From: Paulownia fortunei
Taxonomy: Eukaryota; Streptophyta; Magnoliopsida; Lamiales; Paulowniaceae
NCBI GenBank assembly: GCA_019321725.1
Contig: CM033119.1
Location: 15,388,694-15,452,693 of the forward strand
Length of the DNA: 64,000 nt
Reading direction: 5' to 3'
The notes under the pieces were generated by a model, which worked only from the letters and a program-made list of their open reading frames with translations, was not told the DNA's origin and ran no database searches. This document shows, piece after piece, positions 25,000-37,445 of this stretch. How positions within the stretch are numbered: position 1 is the stretch's first letter; each line of letters opens with the position of its first letter. A program made the position numbers and the translations under genes.

Positions 25000-26340
25000 A
25001 GGGACACCACCTTCTTGAAAAGAAGGAATTTCTACTAGATAGAAATTGCTAGATCATAGAACTTGAAATAGTTCAAGAACCACAGTTTGTATCACAAGTG
25101 GTAATGGTGTATGAACAAATTACTAAAACTTCTAGTACACAACCTCCAAGAGATCTAAAAGGATCTCAGGGTTACTTATATGATAAGAGTCTCTTGCTAG
25201 AGAGCAGTAAGGAGGATCTTCTTTTTAAATATTGATTTACACAAGGAGTAAAGATGTATGACATCAATTCAGAAATTAGGAAAATGTCATACAATCCAAA
25301 ATGGACTCTATGTACTCCAACAAGGTTTGACCTTGGTGGGCCCATTAGTGGGAATAGTTCCCATTAGCTGCAAACGAGTCTACAAATATAAATTGATGAA
25401 CATGGGGAGGTGGTGACCTATAAAGGCAGGACTGGTAGCTAAGTGTTATGCTTATAGTCAAGGTGTTGACTATTGAGGATACTTTTTACCAAACATGATG
25501 CTAAAGTCCATTTAGAGTATGCTAGTTATATCTACGTATTACGACTACTAGATATGGCAAAGGGATATTATGATCGTATTTCTCAATAGGGGTATTGAGA
25601 AAAGAATATAGGTTAAGCGGTCTGAGGTCTTCATATCAAACAAACGCAAGCAAAAAGTTTGCGATTTTTAGAGATCTGTTAAGAACTCAAAATAAATTTT
25701 TCGATATGGACCATTCGATTCTCTAAAGCAATCAAATAGTTTGATTTTCTTAAGAATGCGAATGAGCTATATGTGTACAAGAGGGTTAGTGGAGTATGGT
25801 GATGATTGTTGTATTTTACGTTGATGACATTTTACTCATAGAGATGATGTAGAAATATTGCAATCAATTAAGACTTGTCATCTACAAAGTTCTCAAGAGA
25901 GATTTGGGATATGCATCCTAGGGATTGGGGATTGAGATTTATGGAGATAGATCTGAAAGGATGCTTGGACTATCCTAAATCCAAGTACATAGATTAGATG
26001 TTAAAAGGGTTTAGCATGGAATAATCCTAGGAGAGATTCTTGTTTATGAGTCATGGAATTTTTCTTTCGAAGTCCTCGTCTCCAAAGACTTCTGAATGAA
26101 AGAGAAATAATGACTCACATGTTTTATGCATCTTTGAAAGAAAGCATAAAATATGCAAATCTATGTACATGATTTGATATTAGAAATGCTCTAAGTGTTA
26201 CGAGTAAAAATATCAATCAATTTGATACGAAAAGTATTAGAAGCCGTAAAGACGATCTTTAGTACTTATGAAGCACTAAGGATTTCTTTTTGGAGTTCGG
26301 TTATGGAGAACTGAAACTTAGATGCTTTATCTAGTTTTTA
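25000..26340 (+). pseudogene. Copia A integrase tail and reverse transcriptase remnants
   Basis: In shifting frames the plus strand gives FLEKKEFLLD (25,010), matching FLEKQFLLE in element B. An RVYKYKL...VTYKAGLVAK-like RT block follows at about 25,380-25,440, and VVYFYVDDILLI (about 25,807-25,845) contains the YVDD catalytic box. Many stops interrupt it. It corresponds to the better preserved RT at 29,053-29,700 of B. Confidence 0.7.
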
Positions 26341-26796
26341 ATCTAAAGTAGATGACTTGAAGTCTATGTCTAAATTCATGTTCATCCTAAATGGTGGGAC
26401 GGTTAGTTGGAAAGAGTTTCAAGCTTGTAACAACTGTAGATTCCACCACCGTGATTGAATATATCTTGGTATACGATGCTGCAAAAATGGATTGTTTGGA
26501 TAAGGAACTTAATCTAAATGTTAGATGTAGTTCCAACCATTGTTGATTAACTACTGGAGTACTGCGATAACAATGAGGACTATTACACAAGCAAAGAAGC
26601 CAAGGTCCCATCAAAAGATACAAGCAAAAATATATTAGTTATACCCTGGTCACGAAAATCATTGGTAGAGACAACATCAACGTGGAAAGATTTGCCTCGG
26701 CAGAAAATATAGCAGACTCACTATTTTAACCTTTTAAATAAGTATTTGAAGGATATCTTCAGAAGATAGGCTTTAATATGAGGGCAATTATCTCTA

Positions 26797-26811
26797 GGCC
26801 AAGTGAGAGAT
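26797..26811 (+). other. Polypurine tract of copia A
   Basis: aggccaagtgagagat-like sequence directly before the 3' LTR. Confidence 0.75.
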
Positions 26812-28953
26812 TGTTAGAGTAGTACCCAGCGTGCCAATTATTCTGGCCGTTCTTATACTCTTGCGAATCATTGTTATTTATATTAATATTATTTAAATGG
26901 CAATCTTTATCTTAAATTCATCATAAGAATTAGATAAAGTCCTTAGATCACACATAGCTATGGGGCATGGTTGTGCATATGATGGTGATCGTGGAATATG
27001 CCTCTAAGGTTGTGATCTTAAAATGTTCCAAGTTAAGGATTAATGAGATAGGATATCATTGATCCTATTGAAACTTGCGTATACGATGCAGGCTTGAAAG
27101 AAGGATGCCTCATTCCATAAGTATTGGTGTGGAGACACTAGTGCATATATGCGAGTGCTTGTTGGGAACAAGTACAGTGAACAACCCCACCTGAAAATTC
27201 CCAATTGGAAATATTTTATTGTCGAATGGGAATTTTCTCATTACAATAGTGCAAGAATTAGTCCTTGGACTTAAGGCACCATGATAACCTTGTGCATGAC
27301 ATGTTGTATTTTGATGTATTTTCCGATTGCATAACAATCACAAGGTGTTTATATTGGGTGTAACATCTTCATATATGGAGATTAATGAGTGACCAACAAA
27401 TGATCCATCACCTATCTAGATGAATAGGTGAATCTCCTATGTGTTCTACTGTACTTGACTCTAAAATCATTGGCCAATGTTGGATGAAAATTAGATGTGC
27501 GGTTTTTTAATTATTCATCATCGAGTCAAGTTACTAGGAATGGAAACATAGTTATTAAGTTAATGGGGTTTCGACTTAACATCCATGCCCTAGGTTTAAT
27601 CGGAAGATTAGATGATGGAAGGAATGTACTTCCATGGTATTCGTAATTAAAATAGGTTCGTACATTCACCTTAAACTAGAAGTCATGATGCATTGCTAGA
27701 TGCTTCCTATGTCTTGTAGGTTCTTGGAATTAATGAGTTAATTTCAGGAGAATTAATTAATTGAATTAATTAATTAGAACAATTAATTGTTCAATTAAGT
27801 CACAAGAGTTGTGAGCTCACGGCTAATTTAAAGTGAACTTAAGGGGTCACACACAAAACTTGGATAAGTTCATTTATAGCTTATAAATTAATCCAAGTGT
27901 TGGATTAAATTAATTAATGTAATTAATTAATTGGATTAAATTAATTCAAGTGTGGAATTAATTTAATTAATTAATTAGATTAATTGATTGGATCTAATTG
28001 GATTAGGAAGCCCAATTGGAATATTTAATTAATTGATTGGATCAATTAAGTAAGATGGGCCTAATTAATTAAATAAATTAATTTAATTGATTGGATCAAT
28101 TAAAGTAGAGCCTAATTGATTTTTTAGGCCTAAACCCATTAGGTGTGGGCTTATAGGAAGCCCATTAGGAAATTGGATTGAGAATCCAATTCCTAGATTC
28201 CAATTCCTAGATGAAGTTGAATTGAAAATTCAATTTCTATTAGGTAATCCTTATGGGATAAGAAAACTTATCAAAAGAGTTTGAGATAAGAAAGGAAGAA
28301 GAATCCTATATGAAAAAAAACTTGTGATAGTGTTGATTGACAATGTTCTTGGATATTTTTATGGGGATTTTAATTATAAATTTTTAAGAAGAAAAATAGT
28401 TTTCTTTCATCCCCAAAAATTCGTCCCTCCTTTCCTTTCAATTTCCAAAAGTTCACCAACCTTTTATCTAGTTTAATTCTTGATTTAAATATTGAATTAA
28501 GAATTAAATTAAACACCTAAAACACTAATTGTTAGTGTGTTCTTGTTCCAAACAAAATTATTTTGGGATAGAATTATCAAATCAAAAACTACTAGCATAG
28601 GATTCGATAGCGAGTGGACATCTAAGGTATGGATACTGTTAAAGGGATAAAATTTGGGATCCTAGAAGCGAATCAAATTTCAATCAAAGGGATTTTGAAT
28701 TGAAGAATATGGAGATACTTTCATTCAGGAATAACGATTTGAATCGTTTCAATCCCTACATCAGCTGGAGTGCAAATCAATATAAGAGTTTATGAAACTT
28801 TCTTACTTTAACTATCAGAAAACGCACAACTAAGTAATCGTGAAAGGATTTCTGGATTCGTTTTAATTACATGTGATGTAGTGTGTATTTATATTTTTAA
28901 AAAATTTTAAATTTCGCTGCGTATACGTTTCCCGAGATTGCGCGAACCCAACA
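26812..28953 (+). mobile_element. 3' LTR of copia A
   Basis: Starts TGTTAGAGTAGTACCC and ends GCGAACCCAACA, followed by the CATAG duplication. It keeps the canonical CA end lost in the 5' LTR. Confidence 0.93.
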
Positions 28954-29052
28954 CATAGCGCTAGAAAGTGAAATCCCATGACTCATAGGGAGGAATCCTC
29001 ACCTAAATTCCTCCATGTTAAACCTTTTTAGCACTTTATCCATGTACATGGA

Positions 29053-29735
29053 CTAGAATAGTCCGATCATCCTTCTTGATCTACCTCTATAGATCTTTAT
29101 CCTTAGGATAAAAGATGTATCTCCCAAGTCCTTCATGGAAAATTGATTAGACAACCAAGTCCTCGTTGAATACAACATCCCTATATCATTTTCAATGAGT
29201 AGGATATCATCAATGTAGAGCATAACAAATGTAACTACACTCCCACTAACCTTCTTGTAGACACATGGTTTATCCAGTTTCTTATGAAAATCAAATGTTT
29301 TAATTGTTTTATCAAACTGGATGTTCCAACTCCTCGAAGCTTGTTTGAGTCCATAAATGGATCTTTGGAGCTTGTAAACTTTTTGCTCGCTCCCACTGGA
29401 TATGAAACCTTCTGGATACTTCATATAGATATCTTTCTTATTATTTCCGTTAAACAAAGTCTTCATATCCATTTGTCATATCTCATAGTCATAATATACA
29501 GATATGTCTAGTAGTATCCGAATGGATTTAAGCATCGCTACTAGTGGATTTTTTTTCTCATAATCAATTCCATGCTTCTGAGTATAATCTTTTTCAACTA
29601 AGTGTGCCTTATAGGTCACTACCTCTCCATCTAATCCAAGCTTCCACTTGTAGACACATTTGTAGCCAATGGGAATAATTTTCTGTGGTGGGTCCACCAA
29701 GGTCTATACCTTATTGAAGTACATGGAGTCCATAT
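29053..29735 (-). pseudogene. Copia B reverse transcriptase
   Basis: Two frames cover most of the RT. 29,476-29,700 has KCVYKWKLGLDGEVVTYKAH then LVEKDYTQKHGIDY, and 29,053-29,472 has MKTLFNGNNKKDIYMKYPEGF, KLQRSIYGLKQASRSWN and the catalytic YIDDILLI box, ending FSMKDLGDTSFIL. All are standard copia RT blocks. Stops separate the frames, so no single polyprotein remains. The RT is truncated on its 3' side by the insertion of A. Confidence 0.92.
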
Positions 29736-29739
29736 CGGA

Positions 29740-30138
29740 CTACATAGCTTCTTGCCATTTTTCCGAGTCAATGTCAGACATCGCTTCTCCATAGCTTCTT
29801 AGATCATTATCCAATGGGAGTCTCTCTTCTTTGTTCTTTAACAACAACCTGTACCTCTTAGGTGCACTTGAAACCCTTTCTGATCTTTGAAAAGGTTGTG
29901 CCTTAAAGGGCCCAGCATCAACTAATGTGTTATCTACTACAATAGTTGGGACGTTCTGTGGTTCTTGAATTTCTTCAAGTTCCATGACTTTGCCACTACT
30001 CTCTAAAAGGAATTGTTTTTCAAGAAATGTGGCATTCATCTTTTGCTTCGAGGCATCATAGAAATAGTATCCAATAGACTCCTTTGAATATCCCACAAAC
30101 TTACATAAGTTAGATCTCATATCCAACTTATCTCCCAC
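29740..30138 (-). pseudogene. Copia B integrase C-terminal region
   Basis: The frame reads CKFVGYSKESIGYYFYDASK, then FLEKQFLLESSGKVMELEEI and a variable linker ending SDIDSEKWQEAM. These are the post-catalytic integrase (G-K-x-Y-x-F-Y-D-like) and integrase-RT linker of copia. It continues from 30,166-30,435 upstream. Confidence 0.88.
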
Positions 30139-30165
30139 TTGCTACTTCATATAAGCAGCACATCC

Positions 30166-30700
30166 CTATACCCTAAGGTATTTGTAGGAAGGTGTCTTTC
30201 TATACCACATCTTATATAGTGTTTTGGGCACGACTTTAGATGGCACCCTATTTAATAAGTATACTGCCATTTCCAAGGCATAGCCCCAAAATGAAAGAGG
30301 CAATGTAGTGAAGCTCATTATAGATCTAACTATGTCCAACAAGGTTTTATTCCTGTGTTCCGCAAATCTGTTGAGTTGTGGAGTAGCAGGAAGAGTCCAC
30401 TGTGAGAGAATCATATTCTCTTTTAGATAATTCAAAAACTCTGTGCTTATGTATTCACCTCCTTGATCAGATCAAAGAGTCTTTATACTTAAGCTTTTGG
30501 TTCTGAATTCTTTGAATTTTTTAAATACTTCAGACTTGTATCTTAAAAAGTACACATAACCATACCTAGAGAAGTCATCAGTAAAGATTAAAAAGTAGTT
30601 ATAGTTCCTACGGGTACTACCACTTAGTGGCCCACATACATCTATATGGATCAAATCCATTACATGTGTGGCTCACTCCAGTTGTCCAACAAATGGAGAT
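30166..30700 (-). pseudogene. Copia B integrase catalytic core
   Basis: The frame 30,472-30,660 has MDLIHIDVCGPLSGSTRRNY followed by FLIFTDDFSRYGYVYFL, with the first two catalytic aspartates. 30,166-30,435 has a TPQLNRFAEHRNKTLLDIVR block carrying the catalytic glutamate, then LPLSFWGYALEMAVYLLNRV. Stops between the two frames inactivate it. Confidence 0.9.
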
Positions 30701-30913
30701 TTGGTCATATTTCCATTGAGGCAGGATTCACATATTAGCAGTTCTTGTTCGTTCTTTAGATCAAACAATTGTATCAAATTATTAATCTTTTTCTCATAAA
30801 TATGTCCTAATATTATGTGTCAAAGGCTCATGGAACTATGATTATCTATTTTTATTTTTTTTGTTGAATTGTGAAAATGGGGTTATGGGAAGTAACAGTA
30901 TATAAACAAATCA

Positions 30914-31240
30914 TCAAAGAACCTGAATAGATAAAATTAGAACGTTTGAAAATAGAATAATTTCCATTCTTAATGGTAAATCTAAAACCTTTTTTATCCA
31001 AATTGGAATAAAGATAATGGTCTTACTAATATCCAAAACAAAAAGGCAATTGTTTAAAACTATTACATAACCATTCTCTAAAACTAGATTAACGGTCCCT
31101 ATAGCTAATGCAATAACGTTTACTCCATTTTCCATTCTTGGGACCGTCTCTCCTCTACCCAGTCTCCTACTTGTCATCATCTGCAAATCATTGCAGATAT
31201 GTGAGTCATAACCGGTATCCAATACCCAAAAAGTATTGTT
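30914..31240 (-). pseudogene. Copia B aspartic protease
   Basis: Starts with MDTGYDSHICNDLQMMTSRR, carrying the DTG catalytic triad of a copia protease, and continues VNLVLENGYVIVLNNCLFV. The C-terminal part is frameshifted. Confidence 0.85.
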
Positions 31241-31281
31241 AACAAATAAGTTAATTTCAACAAAATATTTACCTAAACTCT

Positions 31282-32145
31282 TCAGGCTTGCAAGATACTC
31301 CCTATAATTCCTCTTCCAGTGCCCTGGTTTGTTGCAGTAATGGCACTTGTCATTAGCTTGAGAAAAAAAACCTTCTTGGTACTACCCTTAGCCTTTAGCT
31401 TGTTGGGCTTAGAAGAACCCTTTCCTTTCCTCTTTCCTTTCTTGGGCTCTTTAGCATTTGATTCAGAAAAGGATCCAATAAGCAAAACCGGCTTGTCCTT
31501 TTCTATAGTGGTCTCAGCCTTCTTTAACATGTTCACAAGCTCAACGAGACTAGTCTCCATGTTGTAATGTTAAAATTAACAACAAAGGTATCAAATGAGG
31601 GAGGTAGAGACTGCAACAGAAGGTCCGTATAAAGTTCATTTTCCATAACGACTTCAAGGGATGCCAGCCTTTCAATAAGAGCTATTCAATCTATGGTCAT
31701 GGGCTGAAGAGTCCTCAGTCATACGACATCTGAAAAGCTCTTTTAAGATCTAATACTCGTCTGTTGAGTTCATTCGCCATATAACTCTTGTAGGTGAAGA
31801 AGGATCCCATAAGCAGTATCTTGATCTCTGCAATTCATTTGACATCGATGTCAGTATATAGAATCGAGCCTACAAATTTTCATCAAGATGACGTAGGTAA
31901 TCTACATAAACCTCTGAAGCAATATTCTCTGGTAGAACCGAAGGAGGCGCAGTGTCGAGGACATATGTCCTCTTCTTAGATTGAAGAACTATCTCAAGGT
32001 TTCTTAGCCAATCGACATAGTTAGGTCTAATTAATTTATTTTGTTCAAGGATTGTCGCAAGTAGATTCATTACCATTTTAGTAGAAAAATCTACAAAACA
32101 TACACGAATCAGAAAATAAGTAAAGTATGAGAAAAACATATTCAT
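31282..32145 (-). pseudogene. Copia B gag
   Basis: The N-terminal part (31,870-32,145) has LLATILEQNKLIRPNYVDWL and VLQSKKRTYVLDTAPPSVLP, typical of copia gag. The C-terminal part (31,282-31,560) has METSLVELVNMLKKAETTIE, a basic KKGKRKGKGSSKPNK tract and, after a frameshift near 31,340, a CHYCNKPGHWKRN zinc knuckle. The middle is broken. The most likely start is the internal MVMNLLATILEQ, not the upstream methionine of the open frame. Confidence 0.85.
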
Positions 32146-32149
32146 TTAA

Positions 32150-33558
32150 TATAAGGTCTTTAATACTAAATGTCTTCTACTATTTTTTTCGAATTTCATC
32201 ACCCCTAATGGAATTTTGGGAAATCAAATTTCCTAGTAGGCTTGAGGTCTAACAAAATTATTTCATACCTCAATTTTATGAGCCCATGAAATATTTATGT
32301 CGGTAGTCAACTCTTTGATGATTGTATCACTATATAACCCTCAAGTTTGTTTTGCCTCACCTCTTCCCATATACCCCAATTTTATGAGTCCATATAGTAT
32401 AAGTGTCAAACAATACCCATCAAATATTCGTGTAGATAGAGTATCAAGATGTCCCACGACTCATGGCCAACATATGATGATTCCATCCCACAAGCATCTC
32501 AATCCTTGGTAGAAATCACAATTTTCCAACACAAGACCACCCCACGACTCATTGCCAGTGATCAAGTGTGATAGTTTTCGTCATGTCTCTACCTTTGATT
32601 GTAGGCATGGAACGATAAGTCCTACCTAACTTGTCCATTTTTGTTTGAAATTGAATTTTCTAAAAAAAATTCTTTTACTTAATTTTTATAAATTAAGTGG
32701 GGTTTAATTTTATCCAAAACCTCATCATAATTTAAATTTGGTTGGTTATTTAATGCATGATATCATAATATCATTGTGCAAGCATATAAGTATTAAAAAA
32801 AATCATAAGCATGCATCTAATATAGTCCTATGCGGTTCATTTGAGTCAAAAATGGACCTAAGGTCAGTTTCAAGGTAATAAAATGGAATAGAACATATTC
32901 TATTTTATAATTGTATCCCATGCAAACATAGGCCTTCTTTGGAATCTCCTTTTTTATTCTCTTTCGTTTTCCAAAGAAAAAGAAAAACATCACAACCTAT
33001 TCTACTCTCTTTGCAAAAAATTAAATAACTTACATAAATGGAATAAGAGGCTCGTATGCCCCATTTTAAAACCCAAAAATATTAAATAAAATCAATCACA
33101 TTTGTCCAATAGCTCATGATCATCCCTTATATGCTCATAATTAACATTACATGCATCTAAAAATATGTAAATTTACCAAGTAATTAAATGTAATTTTTGA
33201 CTTGGGATAATTTTAATTTCTTGAAAAATAATTTTTCTTTGTAAAACAATTTTTTAGAAATTATTAAAATTAATATTTAATTTTAAAATCCAAAAAAAAA
33301 AAAAAAAAAGCAAACCCAGGAAAAACAATGTGACGAACAGCACGAAGGCTACCCGTCGTGCACGCACACGCGCATCTCATTTCTTCGTGTCCCTTTTTTG
33401 ATTTTATTATTTAAACAATTTAAATAAGCAATTAAAACAATTCACAATCATCAATTGCATAAATTATGCACAATCGAATTTTACATACTAAATATGAATT
33501 TAAATAATTTTAAAATATGTATACATAAATTCGAAATTCACTGAATAAGCGAAATTGT
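32150..33558 (-). mobile_element. Copia B untranslated leader
   Basis: Non-coding DNA between the primer-binding site and gag. It holds a short GC-rich patch at about 33,330-33,385 (ggctacccgtcgtgcacgca) at a position comparable to the much larger GC-rich array of A. Conserved blocks with the A leader lie at about 32,300-32,620. The frame 32,297-32,512 is not a gene. Confidence 0.6.
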
Positions 33559-33571
33559 GGCTTTGATACCA
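33559..33571 (-). other. Primer-binding site of copia B
   Basis: Minus-strand TGGTATCAAAGCC, one base from the 5' LTR; tRNA-Met type. Confidence 0.85.
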
Positions 33572-33572
33572 C

Positions 33573-35836
33573 TGTTGGGTTTGCTATAATCGTAGGGACA
33601 TGTGTAGCAGAAAATTAAAATTTTATCAAAAATAAATTTATCAAATAAATTTGTTCCATCGATTCGAAAGCAATTCTAACGATCATACTTATTTAAGTGA
33701 ATATATATAAATCAATTATATTTATTCGGATTGTACCTTTCGTACACCCTGGTTGTTGTAGGGAATGAAGCAATTAATTACTTATCAAAACTCGTAGGGA
33801 ACCAAGTGTCTTCCCTCTATCAGGTCTACAATATGAAAAACAACACCAATTAAAAGGATTTACTAGTATCCTTTTAATCGTTTATTAAATCTGAATCCGA
33901 AGTAAATTTATCTTTTTGATCCAATTGATGGATTAAAAACAAATTTTCAAGAACAATAAAGATTAATTCTTTAAGTTATTGAAACTTGTATATAAAGAGA
34001 ATATCAATAAACTATTTTTCTTTTAAAGAACAAAAAAATAAGATTTCAAAAAAATACTTTTTCTTTTCTTTTCTTAGAGAAAAAAATAGAAAACTTAACA
34101 AAATAATATTTTTGCTAATTTTTATGGTAATTTTTTACCCTTCTTATAAATAGGGGTTGAAAATTTTGTTTCTACTCCAACTCTTATAAAATTTGTCAAT
34201 TTTGAACTATTTTAAAATTTGGTTTTTGAAAGATTTTAAATCTTCCAATAACTCTCCTCTTTTTCTCTGTCCAATGTATGTAAACTTGTTTGAAATTACA
34301 TTAGTCATCAAAATTGTCTACATACATTATTGATATTAATTTGAACTTTTGAAATAATCTCAAGATGAATATATATCAAATATATACCAAAAGTATATTT
34401 ATATATAAAATAAATCCTAGTGGCTGATTTTTATCCTATAAAAATTGGTTCACTATATTTATTTATTTATAAATATGTTAATTAAATAAATCATATTTAT
34501 TTAATTTATTCTCTTCATATTCTAGTGGGCTTCTAAAGTAATCCATATTAATTTTTGGGCTTGAACTTAAAAATTTACAAATTAATCCAATTGATTTTAT
34601 CCCAAATTAATCAATTCAATTGCTTAATTATAATTTACTCTAATTAAGCTTTCTAATTAAATTAGGTCCAATTAAATAATTCAATTACTTAATTAAATAA
34701 TTTAATTTAAATAAAAACCTTAATTAATTAATTAATCAATATTAATTAATTAATTTTCAATCATTGAATAATGTTACTTTCCATAAAAATGTGTAACTCT
34801 CATAGGTTCACTACTAAGCTAGTAGTGAGTTTGAAATATTTATAACTTATAAATAATTATTCTAATTAATTAATTCAATTAATTAATTTGATTGGAATTA
34901 ACTCCTTAATTCCAAAAACCTCACTATCTATGAAAATATTTAGTAAGTAATCATGGCAAATTAGTTTTAGGTGAAACAACAAGTAAACCTATTTTAGTTG
35001 AGAATATCATATACGTACAGTTCTTTCAACAACTAATCTCCCAATTGAATCTAAGGCATGATTATAAGTCGAAATTTTAAATAATTCAATAAATGTGATC
35101 CCATTTCAAGTTTCAATGATTCCTGATAAATCACAATTCATCATGTCTTGATCAAGGTTTTTAAATTATTAACTATGAAAATACAAGAGATTTTCTTATT
35201 TAAAAAAACAAGTATCGAATTCTATGTTGGCTACTGACAAACCTTCATGCACACTAATGCAACACCTAACATACCCCTTTTGTGATTGTCAAGTAATCAT
35301 AAAATATATTAAAGTGTTTCAAGATACACAAGGCTACTATTGTGTCTCAAATCCAAGGACTAGCCGTGTACTATCGCAATATAAAAAATTTTATTTCGAC
35401 AGGCGAAGCCTCCAATTAAGAATTTCTTACAAGCCATGTTCAGTGTACTTGTTCCCTAACATGCACCCATATACATATACTTGCGTCTCTACGTTAATGT
35501 TAATGGAATGTGATATCCTTGTCTCACAAGCATGCATCGTATGTGCGAGTTTTACTAAACTATTTGATGTCACATCTAAAAAACCTCTCGACTCGAAACT
35601 TATTTAAAACAAAAACTTTAGATGCATGTTCCATGATCGCCATTATATGAGCAATCATGCCCCGTAACTAAATTTGTTGTAGGGACTTTATCTAATATGC
35701 AAAAATAAAATGTGTAAGACATATAATAAAAAAAATATCTTTTTATTAAAAATTATATTTATAAAAAAAAAAAATATAATACACTCAATCTAATTAAAAC
35801 ATTGAACATCCCAACATTGGATATCCTTATCTGACA
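33573..35836 (-). mobile_element. 5' LTR of copia B
   Basis: Begins TGTTGGGTTTGCTATAATCG (plus sense) and ends TATCTGACA. It matches 17,050-19,279. The plus-strand TATA-like ttataaatagggg is present here too (34,144-34,156). The frame 35,224-35,607 is LTR sequence corresponding to 18,800-19,054. Confidence 0.9.
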
Positions 35837-35841
35837 ATACC

Positions 35842-36186
35842 ATTGACGCGACTATTTCCTAATCCTATATTATACCAACTCTATACATGTAGTCCCATTC
35901 TAATCCAGACTCTAGTCTAGTTACATATATATTAATAAAAAATAAATATCTCATAAAAATAAAACCATCAAAAATCCTGTAAGGAGAAAAGAGAAAAAGT
36001 CACGTAGAGAAGTCCAAAAAGGAATCTTAAAATATATATTTTTGAATGAAAATATCTAAACAAGGAGATGTAGAATAGTATATTTATACATGGAGTGACG
36101 TAATTGACCGACATTGTGTATAGTACTTTGGTGGTCGGACAATGTGTATACTACATGGGGGTCGGTGCTTTGCTCAAAATTATTTC
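35842..36186. other. Intergenic DNA, nothing identified
   Basis: AT-rich, without recognisable motifs; flanks the copia B insertion. Confidence 0.5.
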
Positions 36187-36481
36187 GGTTAATTACAACA
36201 ATTCCTCTGGGATTTGGCCTACTTATATAAATTATCCTCTGAGTTATAAATTATAAATATCTTCTTACTTTTATCTTCATTTTATAAATTGCATTTATGA
36301 TATATTATTGTTAAAAAAAAAAATTGTTGATATCAACATTTTTTGTAAAAATGATAAACGCCATTTATGAAATAGAGAAACCTCATCAAGATATTTGTAA
36401 TATCTATATATAATTTATAAATTTAGATGATTAGTTTCTATAAATAGACAAATCTCGTATATGTAATTTTTGTAATTAACC
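36187..36481. mobile_element. MITE-like sequence with short inverted ends
   Basis: The ends ggttaattacaacaatt (36,187) and, on the other strand, ggttaattacaaaaatt (ending 36,481) agree at 16 of 17 positions. They enclose about 295 AT-rich bp. No exact target duplication abuts the ends. Confidence 0.4.
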
Positions 36482-36899
36482 TACTATTTAATGCCACAAG
36501 AAATCAACTTTCACTTGTTTCCTTTGAACCAACATATAATTGACTCTGTGAGATGTTCCAATTCTAGCAAAATAGAATCAACATCCGGTGCCTAAAGAAT
36601 TCTCAACTAAGCGGAGAAGAAGAAGAAGAAATTGGCTGAGCATGGCCTGTTCGTAAAAGATAATCTTTACAAGTCGAGAAACGAAGCAAGGGCTCAAGAA
36701 TACAATTGTAGGCAATTCCTTATTTTATTTATTGATTACTTCATAAGACGTATCAACTTCCTAGGAGTTTTTCTATATTCATTATGAACTAAATTCTAAT
36801 TTTTATGGTTGATATAACCAAAGTTGGATATTATAGTTTGAGTTACAATTTATCATATTTTATTTTTTTTAATTTATTTGTATTTTTTGATTCGATTGC

Positions 36900-37445
36900 A
36901 TTTTGATTACTTAATTAATAATCTAAATTATTTGGTGTGTAAAATTTGACACTCAAAAGAGAAAATTTTATTCATGTTCATAGATAGCACAAGTTATGAA
37001 TTTTTAGAGTCGCGAAACTTATGAACCCTTCGAAATCTTGTGAAAATTTTATAGGATTTTGATAGGAATTTAATATTGAATTTTTATTGAAATGCTAAAA
37101 TTCGAATTAGAATTTATGGTCACTTGGCACACCAGAGAGGGAGTTGATTATTTAGAGATTCTTGATTTCTATATTGTTAGCTTAAAATTGATGAATTGGA
37201 TTGATTAATACAAGTGAAAATTAGATGAATCACACCTTTAGAATGGATTGTCTATCAAGTATGAAATAATTTGCTCAAATGACTCTTCTATTTAAGTTTA
37301 GGTTTTCAGTTTATTTAATTGCAACTTTAATTTGAATAATCTAGAATAAGTCAGGGCTACTCTAATTATGATTCTTAGTGTATGTTTGATGTCAATTCCA
37401 ATGGAATCGATACTTTATTTACCTTGCTATTCTAGAATTTGATGC
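36900..37445 (+). mobile_element. Gypsy LTR fragment (copy 3, diverged)
   Basis: Follows the same order of words as the LTRs at 12.3-13.9 and 53.4-54.5 kb: ttgacactcaaaagagaaa, aaacttatgaacccttcgaaa, gaattcgaatta-like, tcacttggcacaccagagag, gatgaatcacacctttagaa. Substitutions are numerous and both ends are eroded. Confidence 0.6.

Larger units (their letters stand above)
19923..28953 (+). mobile_element. Ty1/copia retrotransposon A (plus strand), nested in B
   Basis: 9,031 bp with direct LTRs of about 2.13 kb, a primer-binding site at 22,053, a polypurine tract at 26,797-26,811 and perfect CATAG target duplications. Its LTR and leader share blocks with B (inverted relative to it in the window), for example the segment around gcatggttgcgcatatgatgg, so A and B are related. 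The internal region holds only heavily stopped gag and pol traces. The zinc knuckle to integrase-tail distance is about 0.7 kb, against about 1.2 kb in B, so protease/integrase DNA appears to be missing. Confidence 0.93.
17050..35836 (-). mobile_element. Ty1/copia retrotransposon B (minus strand), split by element A
   Basis: Two direct LTRs (17,050-19,279 and 33,573-35,836), a tRNA-Met-type primer-binding site, a polypurine tract and pol in the order gag-protease-integrase-RT-RNase H, all on the minus strand, define a copia element. Flanks atact (17,045-17,049) and atacc (35,837-35,841) agree at four of five bases, consistent with an aged target duplication. Element A (19,923-28,953) is inserted between the RT and RNase H coding parts. 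Without A and its duplication the element is about 9.75 kb. Stops and frameshifts throughout pol show that it is inactive. Confidence 0.9.
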
